This document shows, in pieces, positions 27,106 to 35,177 of a stretch of 64,000 nt of DNA. This DNA comes from an uncultured Maribacter sp. (GTDB taxonomy: Bacteria > Bacteroidota > Bacteroidia > Flavobacteriales > Flavobacteriaceae), in NCBI RefSeq assembly GCF_947495965.1, contig NZ_CANMBB010000005.1, positions 1-64,000 on the forward strand. Direction: 5' to 3'. The stretch's first letter is position 1. Each line of letters opens with the position of its first letter. The position numbers were made by a program, and so were the translations under genes. Below the pieces are notes generated by a model. That model saw only the letters and a program-made list of their open reading frames with translations. It did not search any database and was not told the DNA's origin.

Positions 27106-29094
27106 ATGAAATTTAAGGTAGTATCAGAATTTAAACCAACAGGAGACCAACCACAAGCCATAAAACAATTAGTGAATGGCGTTAATGAAAAAGAACAGTA
27201 CCAAACCCTTTTAGGAGTTACTGGTTCTGGAAAAACTTTTACTGTAGCAAATGTTATAGAAACAGTACAAAAACCTACCTTAATTCTTGCCCACAATAAA
27301 ACTCTTGCAGCGCAATTATATTCAGAATTTAAGCAGTTTTTTCCAGAAAATGCTGTGGAATATTTTGTTTCTTATTATGATTATTACCAACCAGAAGCAT
27401 ATATTCCTACTAGCGGAACTTATATAGAAAAAGACCTTTCTATTAACGAGGACATAGAAAAACTTAGACTAAGCACTACATCCTCCTTATTATCTGGCCG
27501 TAGAGATGTAATTGTAATTGCATCGGTATCTTGTTTATACGGTATTGGAAACCCTATTGAATTTCAGAAGAATGTTATTTCTATAAAAAAAGACCAAGTT
27601 ATTGCCAGAACAAAGTTCATGCACCAACTAGTCCAAAGTCTTTATTCACGTACAACAACTGATTTTAAAAATGGCAATTTTAGAGTAAAAGGAGATGTTA
27701 TAGACGTTTTTCCTAGCTATGCCGACCATGCTTTTAGAATTCACTTTTTTGGTGACGAAATAGAAGAAATAGAGGCTTTTGACCCTTTTAATAATAATGT
27801 AATAGAGTTATACGAAAATCTTAATATATACCCAGCTAATATGTTTGTAACCTCACAAGATGTGTTACAAAACGCCATACACCAAATTCAAGAGGATATG
27901 GTGAAGCAAGTAGCGTACTTTAAAGAAATAGGAAAACACTTAGAAGCAAAACGTTTAGAAGAGCGCACAACGTTTGATCTAGAAATGATACGCGAACTTG
28001 GGTATTGCTCTGGAATAGAAAACTATTCCCGTTATTTAGATGGCAGGCAACCTGGCACAAGACCTTTTTGTTTGTTAGATTATTTTCCAGATGATTTTTT
28101 AATGGTGGTTGATGAAAGTCATGTAACAATTCCTCAAGTACATGCTATGTACGGAGGAGACCGTTCTAGAAAAGAAAACTTAGTAGAATATGGCTTTAGA
28201 TTACCTGCAGCCATGGATAATAGACCTTTAAAGTTCGAAGAATTTGAAATATTACAAGGACAGGTTCTTTACGTTAGTGCTACTCCTGCAGATTATGAAT
28301 TAGAATTAAGCCAAGGGGTGGTTGTGGAGCAAGTAATTAGACCTACAGGTTTATTAGACCCAATAATTGAAGTGCGCCCAAGTGAAAATCAAATTGATGA
28401 TTTAATTGAAGAAATACAACAAAGAGTAGAAAAGGATGAACGTACTTTAGTAACTACACTTACTAAAAGAATGGCAGAAGAGCTTGCAAAATATCTTACA
28501 AGAATAAATGTTAGGTGTAGATACATACATAGTGATGTAGATACTCTAGAAAGAGTAGAAATTATGCAAGACCTTAGAAAAGGGATTTTTGATGTGCTAA
28601 TTGGAGTGAATTTATTACGTGAAGGATTAGACTTACCAGAGGTATCTTTAGTCGCAATTTTAGATGCAGATAAAGAAGGATTTTTACGTAGTCACAGATC
28701 CCTTACACAGACCATTGGAAGAGCTGCAAGAAACCTAAATGGCCTTGCAATTATGTATGCAGATAAAATTACAAAAAGCATGCAGAAAACTATGGACGAA
28801 ACTACCTACCGAAGAGAAAAACAAATTGCTTATAATTTAAAAAATAATGTAACACCAAAAGCATTAAATAAAAGTTTAGATAGTGCTCTTGCAAAAAATT
28901 CGGTCTCTACATATCACTTCCAAAAAGAAGAATTACGAGCTGCAGAACCAGACATGGATTATCTAACAAAAGAGCAAATTGAAAAATTAATAAAGGACAA
29001 AAGAAAGCAAATGGAAGCTGCCGCAAAAGAATTAGATTTTATGCAAGCTGCTAAACTAAGAGATGAAATAAAAGTACTCCAAGAACAAAAATAA
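27106..29094 (+). CDS. uvrB: Excinuclease ABC subunit UvrB
   Basis: 662 residues, the usual UvrB length. Walker A GVTGSGKT is at 37-44; the DNA-clamping beta-hairpin follows in YFVSYYDYYQPEAYIP; the Walker B-like VVDESHVTIPQ and helicase motifs VLIGVNLLREGLDLPEV and QTIGRAARN are intact; the C-terminal UVR motif (KQMEAAAKELDFMQAAKLRD, about 632-651) binds UvrC. UvrB is the damage-verification helicase-like subunit of nucleotide excision repair in the cytoplasm. It is monocistronic, with its own -7 element and a short leader. I saw no LexA-type site that I could support. Confidence 0.98.
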   Translation: MKFKVVSEFKPTGDQPQAIKQLVNGVNEKEQYQTLLGVTGSGKTFTVANVIETVQKPTLILAHNKTLAAQLYSEFKQFFPENAVEYFVSYYDYYQPEAYIPTSGTYIEKDLSINEDIEKLRLSTTSSLLSGRRDVIVIASVSCLYGIGNPIEFQKNVISIKKDQVIARTKFMHQLVQSLYSRTTTDFKNGNFRVKGDVIDVFPSYADHAFRIHFFGDEIEEIEAFDPFNNNVIELYENLNIYPANMFVTSQDVLQNAIHQIQEDMVKQVAYFKEIGKHLEAKRLEERTTFDLEMIRELGYCSGIENYSRYLDGRQPGTRPFCLLDYFPDDFLMVVDESHVTIPQVHAMYGGDRSRKENLVEYGFRLPAAMDNRPLKFEEFEILQGQVLYVSATPADYELELSQGVVVEQVIRPTGLLDPIIEVRPSENQIDDLIEEIQQRVEKDERTLVTTLTKRMAEELAKYLTRINVRCRYIHSDVDTLERVEIMQDLRKGIFDVLIGVNLLREGLDLPEVSLVAILDADKEGFLRSHRSLTQTIGRAARNLNGLAIMYADKITKSMQKTMDETTYRREKQIAYNLKNNVTPKALNKSLDSALAKNSVSTYHFQKEELRAAEPDMDYLTKEQIEKLIKDKRKQMEAAAKELDFMQAAKLRDEIKVLQEQK

Positions 29095-29246
29095 GTGTAT
29101 ATTTCAACTATAGTAAGGTGGTTTTTCAAAAAAAACTTAAAAAGTAAATAAAAACTTTACATAAAATAATATAAAATACTGGTTTAAAATATTTTAACAT
29201 ACATTTTTAGATAAGACTAAATTTGTAAAATAAACAATTTTAAGCC

Positions 29247-29278
29247 AAAAAAGAGCGTTTCAATTTCTTGAAACGCTC
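29247..29278 (-). terminator. Terminator for hsp20 (minus strand)
   Basis: GAGCGTTTCA (29253-29262) and TGAAACGCTC (29269-29278) form a 10-bp stem with a 6-nt loop; the T-tract (six) is on the minus-strand side, so it serves the gene ending at 29354. Confidence 0.8.
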
Positions 29279-29353
29279 ACAAATCAACCAACCAAAAAAA
29301 TCACTTAAATATTCTGCTCTTCAGCACAGAATAAAATGAAAAGTGAAAAATTA

Positions 29354-29788
29354 TCATAAAGATATTTGCCTTTTCTCCTTTGGCAAAGCTTCTTCTTTTT
29401 TAGGTAATACAAACTTTAAAATTCCATCTTCATAAGAAGCACTCACCTTCTCTTCTACGATAGTATCTGGCAAATTAAAAGCTCTTTTAAAACCTAATTT
29501 TTTAAATTCTCTTTTAGTATATTTTCGATTAGAATCCTTTTTTTCATCTTCCTTTTTTTCTTCATTTGAAACAGAAACAGACAAAATATTCTTATCAATT
29601 TCTATTACAAATTCTTCTTTTTTTCTTCCAGGAATTAGCAATTCTATTTCAAAAAATTCATCACTTTCCAAGATATTAACAGGAGGTATTTTTGCTGCAT
29701 GATTTTCAATTCCACCAAACCAATCTGGCTTAAAAATTTCATCTAATAAAGAAGGCAAAAACACTTCATTTTTTCTTGCTATACTCAT
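29354..29788 (-). CDS. Hsp20/alpha-crystallin family small heat-shock protein
   Basis: 144 residues. The alpha-crystallin domain spans about 35-140: PPVNILESDEFFEIELLIPG, a variable lysine/glutamate-rich loop, RKYTKREFKKLGFKRAFNLP and the conserved YEDGILKFVLPKKE. The tail ends KRQISL, an I-x-[LI]-type C-terminal anchor that bridges dimers. It is an ATP-independent holdase in the cytoplasm. Two copies of GACATTTTGTCT lie upstream and a minus-strand terminator lies downstream, so it is a single-gene heat-stress unit. A slight oddity is the very lysine- and glutamate-rich insertion (about 72-86). Confidence 0.95.
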   Translation of the reverse strand: MSIARKNEVFLPSLLDEIFKPDWFGGIENHAAKIPPVNILESDEFFEIELLIPGRKKEEFVIEIDKNILSVSVSNEEKKEDEKKDSNRKYTKREFKKLGFKRAFNLPDTIVEEKVSASYEDGILKFVLPKKEEALPKEKRQISL

Positions 29789-29862
29789 AACTATTATCTT
29801 TTAATATTAATTTTAATTTATACTTTCTAAATAGTCAAAATACATACCAATTAAACTGTAAT

Positions 29863-29906
29863 GACATTTTGTCTTAATTTTAACTTTCATTAACGACATT
29901 TTGTCT
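29863..29906 (-). promoter_or_regulatory. Paired GACATTTTGTC inverted repeats upstream of hsp20
   Basis: GACATTTTGTCT occurs at 29863-29874 and again at 29895-29906, 32 bp apart (three helical turns). Each core is a perfect inverted repeat, GACA-TTT-TGTC. They lie 75-118 bp before the hsp20 start and 105-148 bp before the divergent DUF1456 gene. I infer a stress operator or promoter element. Confidence 0.55.
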
Positions 29907-30010
29907 GTATAATTATTTTAATACCTCTAGTTGAAAACTACAGAAATTAAAACCACAAAAAGTAGTTATTAAACATTTTATAATACCTTGCAAAAAATAA
30001 GATTACGCAA

Positions 30011-30388
30011 ATGACAAATAATGATATTTTTAAAAAGCTTAGAGTTGCCCTAATGCTACGTGATGATAATATTGTGGAAATACTAAAACTAGTAGATTTT
30101 AATATCTCTAAGAGTGAGTTAGGCGCCTTTTTTAGAAATGAAGATCATCCCAAATATATGGAGTGCGGAGATCAAGTATTACGCAACTTCTTAAATGGAT
30201 TAGTAATTCATTTAAGAGGAACAAAAGAAAACCCAAAAACTCCTGCCGAAGCTCTTGCTAACAACTTTAAACCAAAAGCTACAACTCCCACATCAAAAAG
30301 CAAAAGACCCGACTATAAGACACAACAACGAAAAAAAATGAATAATGATTTAAGCCCTGTGAAATATAAAAACAAAAAAAAATCCTGA
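30011..30388 (+). CDS. DUF1456 family protein (YehS-like)
   Basis: 125 residues, soluble and basic. The first 70 residues match DUF1456: MTNNDIFKKLRVALMLRDDN, ELGAFFRNEDHPKYMECGDQ and LRNFLNGLVIHLRG. Many members have two tandem copies of the roughly 70-residue unit; here most of the second is replaced by a Lys-rich disordered tail (KPKATTPTSKSKRP). Function is unknown. The gene is divergent from hsp20, with which it shares the intergenic region carrying the GACATTTTGTC repeats. Its TGA stop lies inside the 5' arm of its own terminator. Confidence 0.85.
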   Translation: MTNNDIFKKLRVALMLRDDNIVEILKLVDFNISKSELGAFFRNEDHPKYMECGDQVLRNFLNGLVIHLRGTKENPKTPAEALANNFKPKATTPTSKSKRPDYKTQQRKKMNNDLSPVKYKNKKKS

Positions 30389-30407
30389 TATAATCAGGAT
30401 TTTTTTT
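30378..30407 (+). terminator. Terminator overlapping the end of the DUF1456 gene
   Basis: AATCCTGA (30381-30388) pairs with TCAGGATT (30394-30401) and is followed by a T-tract; the stop codon TGA is the end of the 5' arm. The A-tract before it could let it serve the convergent gene too. Confidence 0.85.
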
Positions 30408-30421
30408 GTTCCTAATAGAGC

Positions 30422-30760
30422 TTAACCTTTAATTCTAACAGGCATTACATACACTTTACCCGCTATCATTTTAGTTACATCTACTTTTTGATAATTTAAA
30501 CCAGCCTTTACAAAGCTCTCTACAACAGCATTTTCAGTCTTTACAGATAACACTACAATTTCACTGTAAGCATTTACAGTAAAGCGCACATATGCCGTAG
30601 CATCTACTTCACTCTCTGTTAATGTGTTCTTAGAAAGAAGTTTTGAAATTTGCGTTACCAAAGTTTTATTTGGCTTATCCTCATCGCTAGTGTTGTTTGC
30701 TAAAAGATTCCCTGCTGAAAGTAACATTGCAGCTACTACTACTAAACTAATTTTTCTCAT
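30422..30760 (-). CDS. Small secreted protein of unknown function
   Basis: 112 residues with a signal peptide (about 1-22, AGNLLANN). The mature part, about 90 residues, has LVTQISKLLSKNTLTESEVDA and then alternating strands (YVRFTVNAYSEIVVLSV, VYVMPVRIKG). This layout, with two strands linked by a helix (ESFVKAGLNYQKV), vaguely resembles the C-terminal domain of TonB-like periplasmic proteins, and similar short proteins are common in Flavobacteriia, but I cannot name a family. It has its own transcription unit, convergent with the DUF1456 gene. Confidence 0.7.
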   Translation of the reverse strand: MRKISLVVVAAMLLSAGNLLANNTSDEDKPNKTLVTQISKLLSKNTLTESEVDATAYVRFTVNAYSEIVVLSVKTENAVVESFVKAGLNYQKVDVTKMIAGKVYVMPVRIKG

Positions 30761-30993
30761 GACTTTTTGTTTTTAATAAATGATTGATGATTGATGATAT
30801 GCTTAAAAGACGATGCAGGGCTACAAAATGTTACACTAGAATTATTTTTTAACATTTTTTTAATTCTTTTTAACCTTTTTACCATATTAAAAACGAGACG
30901 AAACAACGAGCTAAACCACTGTAAATATTATGGTTAATAAAAAATTAACTCCCTCAACAAAGAAATATCTTTTATTTTTTCATTTTATGAAAT

Positions 30994-31024
30994 AAAAAAA
31001 GGGCAACGTTTAAAAACATTACCC
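30994..31024 (-). terminator. Terminator for sucC (minus strand)
   Basis: On the minus strand GGGTAATGTT pairs with AACGTTGCCC (two G-U pairs) around a 4-nt loop and is followed by a seven-T tract. Confidence 0.75.
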
Positions 31025-31048
31025 TTTTACAATAAAATATATGTGTTT

Positions 31049-32242
31049 TTAGCTTAAAACTGCTTTTACTTTATCTGCTGCTTCTTGGAATTGAACCGCA
31101 GATTGTACAGCCAAACCAGAATTATCAATAATCTCTTTAGCCAATTCTGCATTAGTCCCTTGTAAACGAACAATAATTGGAACTTTAATTGCATCTCCCA
31201 TATTCGTATAAGCATCTACAATACCTTGCGCCACTCTATCACAACGCACAATACCTCCAAAAATATTAATTAAAATAGCCTTAACCTCTGGGTCTTTTAA
31301 AATAATTCTAAAAGCTTCCTCTACTCTTTTTGCATCTGCAGTACCACCAACATCTAAAAAGTTAGCTGGCTCACCACCTGCCATTTTAATTAAATCCATT
31401 GTAGCCATCGCTAAACCAGCACCGTTAACCATACAACCAACGTTACCGTCTAAATCTACATAGTTAAGACCTAAAGCACCAGCCTCTACCTCAATAGCAT
31501 TTTCTTCACGTAAATCACGCATTTCTGCATATTGTTTTCTTCTATATAAAGCATTATCATCTATAGACACTTTAGCATCTACAGCCATAATTTTATCATC
31601 CGATGTTTTTAATACAGGATTAATCTCAAACATACTAGAATCACTTTCTACATATGCTTTATATAATGAAGCTACAAACTTTGTCATTTCTTTAAAAGCT
31701 GTACCAGACAAACCTAAGTTAAAAGCTATTTTTCTTGCCTGAAAAGGTAATAAGCCTGTTGCAGGGTCAATTTCTTCTGTAAATATTAAGTGAGGAGTAC
31801 TTTCTGCTACCTCTTCAATATCCATTCCTCCTTCTGTGGAATACATTATCATGTTTCTACCTGTTCCTCTATTTAAAAGAACAGACATATAAAATTCACT
31901 TGTTTCACTATCCCCTGGATAATACACATCTTCAGCTACTAATACTTGATGTACTTTTTTTCCTTCAGCAGATGTTTGCGGAGTAATAAGGTTCATCCCT
32001 ATTATATTCCCTGCAATTTCTTCTACTTCTTTTAAATTTTTAGCCAGTTTAACACCGCCACCTTTTCCACGACCACCTGCATGAACCTGAGCTTTAATAA
32101 CATGCCATCCAGTACCCGTTTCTGCAGTTAACTGCTTAGCAGCATCTACAGCTTCTTTTGCATTATGCGCAACAACACCTCTTTGTATGCGTACGCCAAA
32201 ACTTGCTAATATTTCTTTTCCTTGATATTCGTGAAGATTCAT
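31049..32242 (-). CDS. sucC: Succinate--CoA ligase, ADP-forming, beta subunit
   Basis: 397 residues, typical SucC length. N-terminal ATP-grasp domain: MNLHEYQGKEILASFGV, KAQVHAGGRGKGGGVKLAK; Mg/ATP residues in FEINPVLK; C-terminal CoA-ligase domain: GNVGCMVNGAGLAMATMD, GGEPANFLDVGGTA, NIFGGIVRCDRVAQGI. The enzyme makes ATP (or GTP) from succinyl-CoA in the TCA cycle. The alpha subunit gene is not next to it, which is common in Flavobacteriia. It has its own -7 element and terminator. Confidence 0.98.
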   Translation of the reverse strand: MNLHEYQGKEILASFGVRIQRGVVAHNAKEAVDAAKQLTAETGTGWHVIKAQVHAGGRGKGGGVKLAKNLKEVEEIAGNIIGMNLITPQTSAEGKKVHQVLVAEDVYYPGDSETSEFYMSVLLNRGTGRNMIMYSTEGGMDIEEVAESTPHLIFTEEIDPATGLLPFQARKIAFNLGLSGTAFKEMTKFVASLYKAYVESDSSMFEINPVLKTSDDKIMAVDAKVSIDDNALYRRKQYAEMRDLREENAIEVEAGALGLNYVDLDGNVGCMVNGAGLAMATMDLIKMAGGEPANFLDVGGTADAKRVEEAFRIILKDPEVKAILINIFGGIVRCDRVAQGIVDAYTNMGDAIKVPIIVRLQGTNAELAKEIIDNSGLAVQSAVQFQEAADKVKAVLS

Positions 32243-32268
32243 GTATCTAGTTTCTTAATGTTTCTAAG

Positions 32269-32276
32269 CAAAAATA
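32269..32276 (-). promoter_or_regulatory. -7 element for sucC
   Basis: On the minus strand TATTTTTG matches TAnnTTTG, 26 bp before the ATG. Confidence 0.5.
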
Positions 32277-32321
32277 ATAAACCAAACGCATTTACCCTAA
32301 TGAAAAAAGCATACGAAACCA

Positions 32322-32960
32322 TTAATCCTCAAAACCATCAAAATCTAATGGATCAAAATTTCTAAAATGACCATTTAATTCAATTGTTTTCTTAGTTCTA
32401 TTCACCTCTTCTAAAACAGCTATTGTTTGTAACAAATGATTTTTTAGAAAAACTAATCTATCCTGTTCTTTCACAATTTGCAAGAGCTTATACTCTTGCT
32501 TAAACGACAATCCTATTTTATGCGCAAGTATATAACTGTTAAATTTTGAAATTGCTATTGGCGTAAATGCAGCGCCCATTAAAGAATATAATTCCTCTAT
32601 TCCCTTTAGAACTTCTTTTTTTAACTTCTCCTCTGCAACATAATCTATCTCTAAAAAAGCAACTTTACCACTAGGATACAACTTTCCATTTGTTTGTCTA
32701 TTAAAATCTTCTACAACAAAAACTTGCCTAGCAATACAAACAACATCCATTTCACCACCTTCATAACTAGTAACAACCTCGACCAATTGCGCTTCTATAC
32801 CGTAATTAATTTGACCATCAAAAAAGACAGGAATACCAAAAGTTATTGCCTCATTTCTACAATCGTTTATTAACTCTTTGTAACGGTCTTCAAATACATG
32901 AAGAGGAATGGTTTCTCCAGGAAAAAAGATAGATTGCAAAGGAAACATAGGTAATATCAT
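32322..32960 (-). CDS. LON peptidase substrate-binding domain protein
   Basis: 212 residues. The N-terminal 110 residues match the Lon N-terminal (LAN) domain: LPMFPLQSIFFPGETIPLHVFEDRY is split here by family variation, with FEDRYKELINDC next. No AAA or protease domain follows, so this is a stand-alone domain of the YcbX-neighbour / cereblon-like type, length about 200. It probably binds unfolded or specific proteins, but no activity is established. It is transcribed toward sucC, 79 bp upstream of it, yet sucC has its own -7 element. It is divergent from lysA. Confidence 0.88.
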   Translation of the reverse strand: MILPMFPLQSIFFPGETIPLHVFEDRYKELINDCRNEAITFGIPVFFDGQINYGIEAQLVEVVTSYEGGEMDVVCIARQVFVVEDFNRQTNGKLYPSGKVAFLEIDYVAEEKLKKEVLKGIEELYSLMGAAFTPIAISKFNSYILAHKIGLSFKQEYKLLQIVKEQDRLVFLKNHLLQTIAVLEEVNRTKKTIELNGHFRNFDPLDFDGFED

Positions 32961-33002
32961 AGTGCTTTTTTAATTAAAGATAAGGCCTAAATTAGCTGTT
33001 TA

Positions 33003-33010
33003 CAAATATA
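33003..33010 (-). promoter_or_regulatory. -7 element for the LON-domain gene
   Basis: On the minus strand TATATTTG matches TAnnTTTG, 42 bp before the ATG at 32960. Confidence 0.5.
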
Positions 33011-33074
33011 ACAAACGTAAATCATGTTACAAATATCACAAATTGTTGCATATCTAAAATTAGACGCTACTTTT

Positions 33075-33106
33075 TTTGTGGGTACAGAATTAGTATTCTA
33101 AATTTG
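33075..33106 (+). promoter_or_regulatory. lysA promoter (TTTG-N20-TAAATTTG)
   Basis: TTTG at 33075-33078 and TAAATTTG at 33099-33106 match both halves of the Bacteroidota sigma-ABfr consensus with 20-bp spacing; the ATG follows at 33126. Confidence 0.75.
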
Positions 33107-33125
33107 TTTAAAATTATGACTAATT

Positions 33126-34376
33126 ATGAAGCATTCTGATTTGCTTAAAATCGCTAAAAAATTTGGCGACCCTGTATATGTTTACGATTCTGAAAAAATA
33201 ATTTCTCAATTTCAGAGACTAACAAACGCATTTAAAGGAGTAAAAAAACTTAAATTAAATTACGCTTGTAAAGCACTATCTAACATAACCATACTAAGAC
33301 TTATGAATAGCCTAGGTAGTGGTTTAGATACTGTTTCTATCCAAGAAGTACAACTAGGTTTATTAGCTGGTTTTAAACCAGAGTCTATTATATTTACCCC
33401 TAACGGTGTTTCTTTAGAAGAAATTGAAGAAGCTGCAAAACTAGGAGTACGTATTAATATAGACAACCTATCTATATTAGAACAGTTTGGCAGTAAACAC
33501 CCAACTATTCCTGTATGTATTCGTATAAACCCACATGTTATGGCTGGCGGAAATTCTAACATTTCTGTGGGTCATATAGATTCTAAATTTGGAATAAGCA
33601 TACATCAAATACCTCATTTATTGCGTATTGTTGAGCTCACCAAAATGAATATTAATGGTATACACATGCATACTGGAAGTGATATTCTAGATATTGATGT
33701 TTTCCTTTACGCTTCTGAAATACTTTTTGAAACTGCTAAAAACTTTAAGAATTTAGATTTTATAGATTTTGGTAGTGGTTTTAAAGTTCCTTACAAAGAA
33801 GGGGACATTGAAACCAACATTGAAGAGCTTGGAAAAAAACTTAGTACTCGTTTTAACGAATTCTGTAAAGAATATGGCAAAGAATTAACTTTAGCATTTG
33901 AACCTGGAAAATTTTTGGTTAGTGAAGCTGGTTCTTTTTTAGCAAAAGTAAATGTAGTTAAACAAACTACATCAACAGTTTTTGCAAGTATAGATTCTGG
34001 TTTTAACCATTTAATACGCCCTATGCTTTATGGTTCTTATCATAAAATACAGAACATTTCTAATCCTGAAGGAAGAGAACGCTATTATTCTGTAGTAGGT
34101 TACATTTGTGAAACGGATACTTTTGCAAGTAACCGAAGAATAAACGAAATAGCAGAAGGAGATATTCTACAATTTAAAAATGCTGGTGCTTATTGTTTTA
34201 CAATGGCTAGTAATTATAATTCTAGATTTAGGCCACCAGAGGTATTATGGCACAAGGGAAAAGCTATTTTAATTAGAGAAAGAGAAACGTTTGATGACTT
34301 AATACGCAATCAAGTAGATGCATCAGATTTATTTCCTAGCGCTAAAGAAGACAAGAAATTAACCACCCAACCATAA
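33126..34376 (+). CDS. lysA: Diaminopimelate decarboxylase
   Basis: 416 residues. Fold III PLP enzyme: the PLP lysine is Lys49 in LNYACKALSN; the Gly-rich and His motifs HMHTGSDI and DFGSGFKVPY bind phosphate; EPGKFLVSEAG and the active-site cysteine segment GYICETDTFA (contributed across the dimer) are intact. It decarboxylates meso-diaminopimelate to L-lysine, the last step of lysine biosynthesis, in the cytoplasm. It has a complete promoter and a strong terminator, so it is monocistronic. The first residue is the ATG 19 bp after the -7 element. Confidence 0.96.
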   Translation: MKHSDLLKIAKKFGDPVYVYDSEKIISQFQRLTNAFKGVKKLKLNYACKALSNITILRLMNSLGSGLDTVSIQEVQLGLLAGFKPESIIFTPNGVSLEEIEEAAKLGVRINIDNLSILEQFGSKHPTIPVCIRINPHVMAGGNSNISVGHIDSKFGISIHQIPHLLRIVELTKMNINGIHMHTGSDILDIDVFLYASEILFETAKNFKNLDFIDFGSGFKVPYKEGDIETNIEELGKKLSTRFNEFCKEYGKELTLAFEPGKFLVSEAGSFLAKVNVVKQTTSTVFASIDSGFNHLIRPMLYGSYHKIQNISNPEGRERYYSVVGYICETDTFASNRRINEIAEGDILQFKNAGAYCFTMASNYNSRFRPPEVLWHKGKAILIRERETFDDLIRNQVDASDLFPSAKEDKKLTTQP

Positions 34377-34384
34377 CCAAAGTT

Positions 34385-34413
34385 AAAAAGGAGAGCCATT
34401 TGCTCTCCTTTTT
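34385..34413 (+). terminator. Terminator after lysA
   Basis: AAAAAGGAGAGC (34385-34396) pairs perfectly with GCTCTCCTTTTT (34402-34413). Confidence 0.88.
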
Positions 34414-34578
34414 ACTTTAATTCTTTTAAAAGCTACTAACCTATTTCAGCACGCTTCAATCCCAACATTAAATACAAAAAACTGTTACATATAGACTCTA
34501 AAACACGGAAAATAAAATATTAAATCTATAATTTCGTTAGTTTTACATGACTATTAAGACAAATAGATAAAAATTGTT

Positions 34579-35106
34579 ATGAATACAAAAAGTCCATTAA
34601 AATATACGCTTATTGCTATTATAACTTTACTTAGCACATCAATTTATGCACAAGAAGTAACATGGTTAACATGGAATGAGGCTGCTGAGTTAGCAAAAAC
34701 GGAAGAAAATCCGAAGAAAATTTTTATTGATGTCTATACAGATTGGTGTGGCTGGTGCAAGAAAATGGATAAAGATACGTTCCAAAATGCCGAGGTTGCT
34801 GCTTACATGACCGAAAAATATTATATGGTAAAATTAGATGGTGAGGGTAAAGAACCAATAGAGTTTAAAGGAAAAACTTTTAAATTTGTTCCAAGTGGAA
34901 GAAATGGTTATCATGAATTTGCAGCAGCTTTAATGCAAGGAAAAATGAGCTACCCTACTACCATATTCTTAGATGAAAAAATGAATATGCTTTCTCCAGT
35001 TCCTGGATATCAAAAACCAGAGCCTTTTTTAAAAATTGCTAAATATTTTGGAGAGGACACACATAAAGAGAAAGATTGGAAAGCCTATGAGGAAGAAGGA
35101 AAATAA
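34579..35106 (+). CDS. Periplasmic thioredoxin-fold protein
   Basis: 175 residues with a signal peptide (about 1-25, SIYAQ). The active-site motif is DWCGWCKK (Cys57 and Cys60) in IDVYTDWCGWCKKMDKDTF, followed by AEVAAYMTEKYYMVKLDGEG and the cis-Pro region SYPTTIFLDEK. This layout matches the thioredoxin_7/DUF255-like periplasmic group rather than classical TrxA. It probably reduces or isomerises disulfides in exported proteins. The gene stands alone, and a bidirectional terminator separates it from the convergent guaB. Confidence 0.9.
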   Translation: MNTKSPLKYTLIAIITLLSTSIYAQEVTWLTWNEAAELAKTEENPKKIFIDVYTDWCGWCKKMDKDTFQNAEVAAYMTEKYYMVKLDGEGKEPIEFKGKTFKFVPSGRNGYHEFAAALMQGKMSYPTTIFLDEKMNMLSPVPGYQKPEPFLKIAKYFGEDTHKEKDWKAYEEEGK

Positions 35107-35125
35107 AATTGAAATTTAATTTCAT

Positions 35126-35160
35126 AAAAAAAGAGCTGTTAAATTACAGCTCTTTTTTTT
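35126..35160. terminator. Bidirectional terminator between the thioredoxin-like gene and guaB
   Basis: AAGAGCTGT (35131-35139) pairs with ACAGCTCTT (35146-35154), flanked by an A-tract and a T-tract. Confidence 0.85.
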
Positions 35161-35177
35161 TATACCTAATAATAGTT

